From NCBI GenBank assembly GCA_027600665.1, contig JADGJL010000951.1:1-11718 (forward strand): a stretch of DNA of 11,718 bases, read 5' to 3'. The number at the start of each line of letters is the position of its first letter. Position 1 is the stretch's first letter. Shown piece by piece: positions 1 through 9,100 of this stretch. The position numbers and the translations under genes are program-made. The notes beneath the pieces were generated by a model. That model made no database searches and was not told where the DNA came from. It worked only from the letters and a program-made list of their open reading frames with translations. This DNA comes from Irineochytrium annulatum (taxonomy: Eukaryota > Chytridiomycota > Chytridiomycetes > Chytridiales > Chytridiaceae).

Positions 1-113
1 CCCCTTTTTTTTTCCCCCCCACGTCGGTATACGTCTTCGCCGTTTGGGTGGTTGGGTCGGAGTTGTTTTTATGCGAGAGGCCCCCCCCCTTTTTTTTTTT
101 TCTTCTTTTTTTT
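1..113. repeat. C/T homopolymer-rich low-complexity tract
   Basis: Runs of C4-T9-C7 at 1-20 and C9-T12 at 81-101, then T8 at 106-113. No domain of the synthetase can be read here in any frame, although the exon before 187 should lie nearby if the intron were of normal size. It may be intron or intergenic DNA, or poor sequence at a contig edge. Confidence 0.7.
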
Positions 114-166
114 GTGGTTGTTGTTGTCGTTGCTAGCGTTTGCTTCGATCTTTTTGGTTTCGATCA

Positions 167-186
167 TTAACTCTTCCTATGACAAG
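167..186 (+). other. Branch site and 3' splice acceptor of the intron before the first visible exon
   Basis: TTAAC at 167-171 is followed 15 bases later by AAG ending at 186. Splicing here gives an exon of 196 bases starting at Val. This exactly matches the length, phase and first residue of the corresponding exons at 3501 and 6845. The donor is not recognisable in the window. Confidence 0.75.
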
Positions 187-3100
187 GTTATTATGAGAAA
201 TGGACCAAGCTCTTTTGACGTCAAGGAGAGTGGTTTGGAGGATATCGAATCGTTTCAAGCCCGAACGGTTGCCGCAGACCTTGCGAAAGGATTTAAGGTC
301 GATAGCGACTTTCTTTGCCGTTTAACTCTTCTTCGACACCGCACCAACACCAACGTTGTCGCCATTCTGACAATGCATCATGGTATGCGTACAACAAATG
401 CGTTGTTTTAATGCTCTGCTAACTGCTTCTTTCCTTCTACGAACGTAGCTTTGTATGATGGACATTCAAGGGGTATCCTAAGCTCCAATTTCTTCAGAGC
501 CCTGTCTGGAGAGCAGCTTATTCGTGGCCCGAGCTACCGAAACTTCGTCGCGCACATTCATAAACGGTCATCGTTTGAAGCAAAAAAGTACTGGCTTCGG
601 ACTTTGGACGGCCTGTCGGCGTCTGAGCCTTTGCCCTTTCATTTGGAGAAGTCTCTTTCGGAAAGTGTCTCGAGGGAAACTAACTGGAATGCTGAGATTG
701 TCGGAGCTCTTCGTAGAATTGCCAGGGAAAACGACACGACACTTGCCTCCCTGCTGCGAGCGGTTTGGTCGCTGATTCTCTGGCACTATTCTCGATCGGG
801 TGACGTTGTATTCGGAGATGTCCACTCCGGAAGAGATCTTCCAATAGAGGATGTCCAAAGGTCAGTTCGCTTAGTATTTTCAAAATTCGCTTTTACTGAT
901 GTTCTGTTAAGCATTGTCGGAACTTTGTTGAACACGGTTCCATTCCGCGTGAGCTTGAGAAACGGAATGACATTTGGCACGCTCCTTCGTACAGTCCATG
1001 CTGCGTATGCGGAGTCGCTGCCATACGACCACGTCAGCCTTGTCGATTTGAAGAAGTGGTTAAGAGTTCCGGGAGATAGCCGCTTGTTTAACTCGATCTT
1101 CCTCTTTCAAAACTTTAATATTGAGACGGATGATGATGTATCAGGTGGCACTGCCTCCGAAGCTGATCTTAGCGGAACTGCGGCAAAGGACTTCAACGTT
1201 CAATTTGAGGTTATTGGCGACGTCTTGCGCGCCGTCATTTCTGGTCATTCGTCTATTATTGACGGAGTCAACAGCGAAAGGATGCTGCTGAAAATGGACG
1301 ATCTTATCAAGCGCTTGGCGTCCTCAGAGGATTCCAAAAGTCTCTCACTTCAAACTCTCAACCAGTTATCATCGCCGGACTTCAACGCCGTTACACTGAA
1401 CGGCCGCTCCACCATTTCTTCCTTGCCGTCAAACGACTTGTTCTATACGTCCTTCGAGCATCATGCGAAGCAGTTGAGGGATAAGGTTGCTGTTTGGTCC
1501 GAAGGCACCTCTCTTACCTACCGGGACCTCGAAAAGAGGTGCAATGCCCTTGCGCGCAACCTCCGCAAAATTGGCATCGTAAGAGGAAGCGCCGTCGGGT
1601 TCGTCGCCTCAAGGTCCCTTGAAATGATCGTTGGCATGCTTGCAATTATGAAGTGCGGGGCCGCTTACGTGCCTTTAGATTCATCATTCCCAAAGGACCG
1701 CATCGCTACAATGGTTAAGGAGGCATGTTGTGCGGCAATTCTCTACATGTCCGCTACGGAAGATGTTTACAAGAGTCTTGAAGTCAATCTCAAGTCTATC
1801 TGTGTCACCGACTTCGTTAAACTGCCTCTTGCGAATTTAGGTGCAGTTAACAAACTTCCTGATGTCGCAACTGGTGATGACACAGCCTTCATCGTGTTCA
1901 CCTCTGGAACAACTGGAAAGCCAAAAGGTGTGATGGTTACCCATCATGGAGTAACTCGGCTGCTGGATGAGCCCCTTGTCCGCGATTCCATCCCGCCTGA
2001 GTACACGAATGCCCAGTTTATGTCTATCGGGTTTGACGCTGCTCAGTTTGAAATATTCTTGGCGTTGTCACTTGGGACTACACTTTACCTGCGGGGCGAG
2101 ATAATTTCCGACATCATAAGTAAGACGAACGTTCTTCACATCACTCCCACTGGCCTAGCGGCTATCGATCCGGAAATGTACCCGAATCTGAAAGTGATAT
2201 TCGTTGGTGGCGAGGCTATTCAGCGGCCACTTGCCGAGAAGTGGTCATCGCGAGTAAAGCTCATCAACGTCTACGGCCCTACCGAGGCCTCTCTTGTGCA
2301 GCTAGGAATGCAAATTGCTCTATCTACAGAGGTGACCGCAGGAAGGCCCCTCGCCAATTCCCTGATTTACGTAGTTGATGAAAATATGGAATTAATACCT
2401 CCTGGGGTTATTGGTGAGGTCGTAATTGGAGGACTGTGCGTGGCAAAAGGATATGTGAACTCGCCGGACGGAAATACTACCAAGTTCTTGCCAAATCCCT
2501 TTGCCGAGGGAAGAGTCTACAAGACCGGTGACTTGGTACCAAATTTTGTTTGATTGCTGTTTTACTAATGGCATGAATTGCGTTCAGGGTTGCTGGCTTC
2601 CGAACGGCCAAATGAAGATCCTTGGGCGAGCGGACACCCAAGTAAAGCTACGTGGATACCGTGTGGAGTTGGATGAGGTCGAGAACGTTATAACCACAAT
2701 CCCTTCAGTTAAGCTTGCGGCCGCGATTGTCCGTGGTGGAATTTTGTTTGCATACATTTCGCCCGCTGCGGCAACTAAGAACGATCTTCGCAGTGCTGTT
2801 GCCTCTCGCCTTCCTCATTACATGATTCCATCCACTTTTGTGGGAATGGAAACGATGCCAATGAATTCAAATGGAAAAATTGACCGAGTGGCTTTACAAA
2901 ATTTGCCGTTACCAGAGATGGAAGAGTCAGAGTTGGATTTTAACGAATCCGAAAATTGTCTGGCTGACATATGGAGAGCGTTACTGAGGACGGATCAACT
3001 TATTGGAAGGAAGACGTCTTTCTTTGAACTTGGAGGAGATTCAATGTCACTTATACGTATGACAATGGCCGCGAAAAGTGCGGGATTCACGTTTACTGTC

Positions 3101-6100
3101 GCAACTGTGTTCAAAACGCCGTTCCTGGGTTCGCTGGCTGCTTGGTTTGGTAACGGCAGCATTGAAGTCGAGGAGCCGAGGTGTGCACTTGCTCCGGGCG
3201 ACATCGTTGAAGAATGCTGTCTCTTGCTAAAGAGCTCTAAAGCGAATATCGAAGACGTCTATCCTGCTACTGCTCTGCAGTCTGGGATGTTAGTTGAGAC
3301 AATGAAGGACCCCTCGATGTATGTCATCAACCAATGTTGGGATATGGATTGCATTCTTTCTAAGGAGGAGATTGTAACCGCCTGGAAGAAGTTGCTCAGT
3401 GCCCATACAATACTGCGCACGCGATTCGCTAGCACTTCCCGTGGTATTTACCAGGTACTTCCCTCTTACTTGTCACGGTGAACTAATGTTTGCACAATAG
3501 GTTGTTCTGCGCGATTGCGAGTCATTTGTAGAGTTCCAAACCGCACCAAGCGAGGCGGTAGAAGAGATTCATTCCGCCTTTATTGTCAATGATTTGGCTA
3601 AAGGTTTCAACCTCAACGAAGAGTGTCTTAGACGCTTAACGGCCATCAGGGTGGAAGGAACTGCCCGTGTGAGGCTTATCTTGACTATTCATCACGGTAT
3701 ATTGCTCCCGTGGATATCAAACGCTAAAGCGGACCTTTTCTTCTAGGGATCTATGATGGCCACTCGATGAAGATAGTGTTTAATGACTTAATGTCAGCTC
3801 TATCGGGAAAGCCTGTTATTCGAAGTCCCGACTACCGACTGTATGTTGCCCATCTTTTGGAGAGAAAGGAGGAAGAGACGCGACGATATTGGGCCAATAC
3901 TTTAAAAGGCGTTTCTTCTGCCGAAAAGCCGTCATTCTATGTAGAGCCAGGCTCGTCTGGGATGGATAGGTTGGAATGGCAATGGAGTACCGCAGTTTTG
4001 CGTAGGCTGCGAGGGGTTGCCCAAACCTGCAACGTTACTATCGCTTCTCTAATGCGTGCTGTCTGGTGTTTGACTCTCCGCTATTATCTTCGCTTAGAGG
4101 ATGTAGTTTTTGGCGACGTTCACTCTGGCAGGGATCTACCGATCACCGGTGTCGACAGGTGCTTATCTATTTCTGCGATTAAGTTTCTGATTGTTAACGA
4201 ATGTTGTTTATATAGAATGGTGGGTCCACTTCTGAACACTGTGCCCTTCCGTGTGCAATTGTCGAATAGTATGACATTTACCGACCTCGTTAAAACTGCG
4301 CATGCGATGTATGCGGCTACTCTACCGTTTAATCATGCTGGATTGGTTGATATTAAGAAAGGAACCAATCTTCGGACGCACGACCAATTATTCAACTCTC
4401 TCTTCGTCTTTCAAAGTTATTTGGACTTGGATGTGGATGAGGATACCACCGCCATCGGCGTGGAAGATCGGGGTGGAGACGGAACAACCTGGGACCAGTG
4501 GGGCATTGAATTTAGTACAGGATTGGATGGTATTAACGCCAGAATGAGCTTCGATAGGGCAAGCTTTTCTATCGAGGTTATAAACGGCATGTTCCATAAG
4601 ATCGACGACATTTTCACCAAATTAGAAACTCCGGGCAATTTGAGTAGATCTCTGGACTTCTTTGGAGCGCTGTCGGAATTGGATATGACGCTCGTTGTCA
4701 AGAACGGCAATCCACTGACAAAGGTATCGGGCCTACGAACATGCGAGCTATATTATTCGAGATTTGAGGAACTTGCTTCTAAATCGCCGAATGCAATCGC
4801 GATCGTAGATGACGATAAGACGATTACCTATGGAGAGTTAAACAAACGCGCAAACGCGATCGCTAATAAGCTTCGGGAGCAGTTTGGCGTTTTCAACGGT
4901 CAACATGTTGGACTGATCGTCACTCGGTCAATTGAATTTGTCGTTGGAAATTTGGGTATCCTCAAGTCGGGCGCAGCCTACGTGGTTTTGAACGCATCCT
5001 TCCCTGTCGAAAGGCTGTGCACTATGATTGAAGAAGCCAATTGTGGCGTCGTCTTGCATATGGATGGCACTGAAAATATCCTGGCCGCTGTCAATGCTCA
5101 TTTTGGCTTCCGCAGGAACTCATTCAACCTGTCTGAATTCGTTGGAGATCAGTTTATGGCGTCAAAACATAAGGTGGACAAACTTAAGGATTCAGCAACC
5201 AAGAGCGATACTGCTTTTGTTATATTTACCTCTGGCTCGACCGGAAAGCCAAAAGGCGTTATGGTGCCTCATTGCGGAATTACTCGGTGGTTAGACGAGC
5301 CCTTTTTTGCAAAGCACCACAAGACTGGGGACAGGATCTCGCAGTTTATGTCCATTGGCTTTGATGCGGCACAGTCCGAAATCTTTTTGAGTCTTTCGAC
5401 CCTATCAACTTTGTATCTTATCGGCTCTGACCCTCCAAAAACAATCAAGTTAGTCACGGTGCTTCAAACAACACCGACTGGGTTATCCGCATTAAATCCT
5501 GATGATTATCCGAACTTGCGCGTCGTCTATCTTGGAGGGGAACACGTTCCGAAGGCGTTGGCGGATCGTTGGGCTGCCCGATGTATTTTAATGAACGAGT
5601 ATGGCCCTTCGGAGGCCTCAGACAAAGCTTTGGGAGGCCAGATACTTGCTAACACGACCATCACTGTCGGAAACACATTAGTAGGGGCCAAGATTTACTT
5701 GATGGACGAAAAATTGGATCTTGTTCCTCCGGGTGTTGTAGGGGAGATCTTCATTGGGGGATTCTGCGTTTCAAATGGCTATATCAACCGTCCCGAGCAA
5801 AACATTGCCAAATTCCTTCGGGACCCTTTTGGCGTTAAAGGGGATAAAATGTATAGAACTGGTGACATTGTACGTCCTTCTGCGATTTCGGTGTTGACGT
5901 CGGTGTGATTAATTTTCAATCCTTTCTATAGGGCCGCTGGCTTCCAAACGGTCAACTCCAAATAATTGGGCGCCTCGACAGCCAGGTGAAGTTACGTGGT
6001 TTTCGACTGGAGCTGGATGAGATTGCGAACGTCATTTGCTCTCATCCGCAAATTCAACTTGCGACGGCTGTGGTTAAGAACAACATTCTGATCGCTTATG

Positions 6101-9100
6101 TTTCACCCGATGTTGCTTCAAAGGAAGAGTTGCGCGACGTTGTGGCGAAACATCTGCCCTACTACATGGTTCCTGCTGTTTTCATTGGAATGGACGTGAT
6201 GCCGAAGAATGCGAATGGTAAAATTGACCGCAATTATTTGAACAAGCTGGCGTTGCCCGCGTTGGAGGTCTCAGAGCTCGATTTAAACGACGATGAGAAG
6301 AGTTTAGCCGAAATATGGAGGTCTCTTCTAAAGACAGATCAACCTATTGGTCGAAACTCGACCTTTTTTGAGCTTGGAGGTGATTCTATGACCCTGATAC
6401 GTATGACGGTAGCTGCTGAAGCTGCGAATTTTGGGTTCACGGTGGCGAACGTTTTTAAAACTCCAGACTTGAGCACCCTCGCTTCTTATGCTAGGAAAAG
6501 TCTACATTCAATTGCGGAACTCGATCGACAACTCGTCCCGGAAGAGATTGCTCAAAAGTGCTACGCAGCTATGAAGATTACAACGGATTTCGTTGAGGAC
6601 ATTTACCCGGCGACGGCACTTCAGTTTGGCATGCTGTTTGATACTATGAAGGATTCGTCAATGTACGTTGTGAATCAAAGCTGGGATCTCGATTGCAGTT
6701 TGTCGGATACAACCATTCTTAAGGCTTGGAAGCGATTTGTCCATGCACACTCTATTTTAAGAACCAGGTTTGTTAATATTTCGGACGGAATGTTTCAGGT
6801 ACGTGACATGTCTACGCCTAGATTTTGTAACTCATATTGCGCAGGTTGTCTTGCGCAAATGCAAAAATCGTGTTACGTTTTTGAAAACGACAAGCGAAGA
6901 TTTAGCAGGATTTTACTCCGATTTTATTTCCATGGATGCGAATCGAGGCTTTAAGATAGAGGAGGAGTTCCTTAGACGTTTAACCGTTATAAGGGTTGCG
7001 GGTGGGACCTGCGTCCGAGTTGTTTTAACTATGCATCATGGTATTTGTCACTTCATGTTTTCGAATGTAAGGCGATGAACTAATTTTCATGCAAGCTATC
7101 TACGATGGCCATTCGATGAAGACACTGGTCGCTGATTTCCTGGCTGCGCTATCAAATAAAAAGCTACCGAAAAGTCCCGATTACCGGCACTTTGTGTCTC
7201 ACATTCTTCAACGCAACGAAGCGGAAACTTGCGACTATTGGACGAAGACTTTGCGGGGAGTAGTTGCTGCCGAGCCACCTTCATTTTACGTTCACGCAGG
7301 CTCAGCAGGAATGGCCATTGTCGAACGTAAATGGGACTCAAATGTATTAAGCCGGCTTCGTGAGGTTGCCAGTTCTTGCAACGCTACTATCGCCTCTCTG
7401 ATGCGTGCCGTCTGGGCCCTTACGCTTCGCTACTACCTCCGGTCAGATGACGTCGTTTTTGGAGATGTACACTCAGGAAGAGATCTTCCCATCCGGGATG
7501 TTGACAGGTGCCTGCCGTTTATATGATTTGTGTTGTCGAACGCTTCTAATGGATTTTTTTTGCAGAATTGTTGGACCCCTGTTGAATACTGTGCCTTTCC
7601 GTATCCAACTCAAGAGTACGATGACTTTTGCGGACCTTGTAAAGGCAACCCACGCCGTCTACGCAGCCTCCCTGCCCTTTAATCATGCTGGACTAGTCGA
7701 CATTAAAAAGTGGTCGCGGCTTTCCTCTAACGATCAATTGTTCAACTCCGTCTTCTTATTTCAAAGCTTTCTGAATTCGGATGTGGACATTGCCACATCT
7801 GGCCTTGACGCGAAAGATTGTGAAGGAGAGGGGAAGACTTGGGACCAATGGAGTATTGAACTTAGTACCGACGATGACGGCTTGAACGCGGCGATTAGCT
7901 TCGACAAGGCTTGCTTTTCGAGTGAGGTAGTGGTAGAGATGTTTCGCAAGATAGATGATATCATCACGAAAGTATCAGCTCTCAACGGTGTAAGCGAGCC
8001 TCTTCAATTTTACGGAGCATTGTCGCCGCAAGATACGAAACTAATCTCTACAAACGGCAAGTTTCCGTCGACGTTCACGGAAGTACGCGGATGTGAACTT
8101 TTCTACTCGAAATTCGAAGAGCTTGCATTACTTTATCCCGATACCATTGCCGTCGTTGATGCAGACAAAACTATCACTTACGGCGACTTGGACAAACGTG
8201 CAAACGCAATCGCCAATAAGCTTCATGATCAGTTTGGAATTTCTCATGGCCACAACGTGGGTTTGATCGTCACGCGGTCGATTGAGTTCATTGCCGGACT
8301 ACTCGGCATCCTTAAAACTGGTGCTGCCTATGTTGTATTGAACTCTTCTTTTCCCATCGATCGACTTTCTACTATGATTGAAGAAGCACGCTGCCACGTT
8401 GTTCTTCATATGAACGGGACTGAAGCTGTTATGTCGTCTGTCTTCGCGAAACTCGATGCTCAGTTGGGAAGCTTCAATCTAACAAGCTTCACCTCTGATA
8501 CTTTTGTGACGTCCAAGTATAAGGTGTCAAAGTTGGCTGATACGGCAACTGGCCGGAGCACCGCCTTCGTGGTGTTTACGTCCGGCTCTACTGGCAAGCC
8601 GAAAGGTGTTATGGTGCCTCACTGCGGAATGACCCGCCATCTTTACGAACCCCTTTTCACAAACTACGTGAAGAGTGGGGATAAGTTTGCGCAGTTCATG
8701 TCGATAGGTTTTGACGCGGCCCAGACCGAGATTTTTTTGAGCCTCTCAACTATGTCAACGCTATACCTCTTCGGCCCTGATCCGCTCGAAACTTTCAAGT
8801 TGGTCACTGTTCTTCAAATTACGCCGACTGGGCTATCTGCCTTGCTCCCTGAGGAACATCCGGACCTCCGCGTAGTCTATGTTGGAGGGGAGCAGCTTCC
8901 CAAGGCGCTAGCGGAGCGGTGGGCGGCGAGCCATGCCGTTTTAATTAACCTGTACGGCCCTACGGAGTGTTCGGACAACGCCTTAGGTTGCCAAATTTTC
9001 GCGAATATGGAGGTCACCGTCGGAAAACCTATCACTGGCTCAACAATATACGTGCTAGACCAAAACCTCGATCTGGTACCCCCAGGTGTTATTGGCGAGG

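Larger units (their letters stand above)
187..1393 (+). other. Condensation domain C1 (N-terminus missing)
   Basis: Residues 1 to about 363 of the partial protein. The domain joins the upstream acyl or peptidyl chain to the amino acid of module 1. The visible part starts at a position equivalent to Val after the phase-0 intron in C2 and C3, so the first roughly 80-90 residues of the domain are absent from the window. The catalytic motif is HHALYDG (residues 64-70), with the second His as presumed catalytic base; intron 383..448 splits it. Later C-domain signatures follow: GDVHSGRDLPI, LLNTVPFRV and LFNSIFLFQ. These resemble fungal-type C domains more than bacterial LCL domains, an impression made by eye. 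Confidence 0.9.
3200..4690 (+). other. Condensation domain C2
   Basis: Complete C domain, residues about 950-1392, spread over four exons and cut by introns 3455..3500, 3697..3746 and 4159..4215. It joins the chain on T1 to the amino acid on T2. The N-terminal signature EDVYPATALQSGML and the AHTILRTRF motif are intact. The catalytic motif HHGIYDG is split by intron 3697..3746. GDVHSGRDLPI, GPLLNTVPFRV and LFNSLFVFQ follow. One local difference is VDIKKG, where C1 and C3 have VD(L/I)KKW. Confidence 0.93.
6540..8045 (+). other. Condensation domain C3
   Basis: Complete C domain, residues about 1991-2439, cut by introns 6799..6844, 7041..7095 and 7508..7565. It joins the chain on T2 to the amino acid on T3. 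Visible motifs are EDIYPATALQFGML, AHSILRTRF, the catalytic HHAIYDG split by intron 7041..7095, GDVHSGRDLPI, GPLLNTVPFRI and LFNSVFLFQ. Intron 7508..7565 contains an in-frame stop, unlike its counterparts in C1 and C2. Confidence 0.93.

Noticed and set aside
52..186. Possible N-terminal start with a hydrophobic Phe/Leu segment in front of the synthetase
   Set aside because: The residues come from C/T homopolymers; a splice acceptor at 186 matches the exon structure of the other modules, and C domains have no such leader.
3455..7095. Frameshifts or pseudogenisation of the synthetase
   Set aside because: Every apparent stop or shift lies in a short intron recognisable by alignment of the three modules; all catalytic motifs are intact after splicing.
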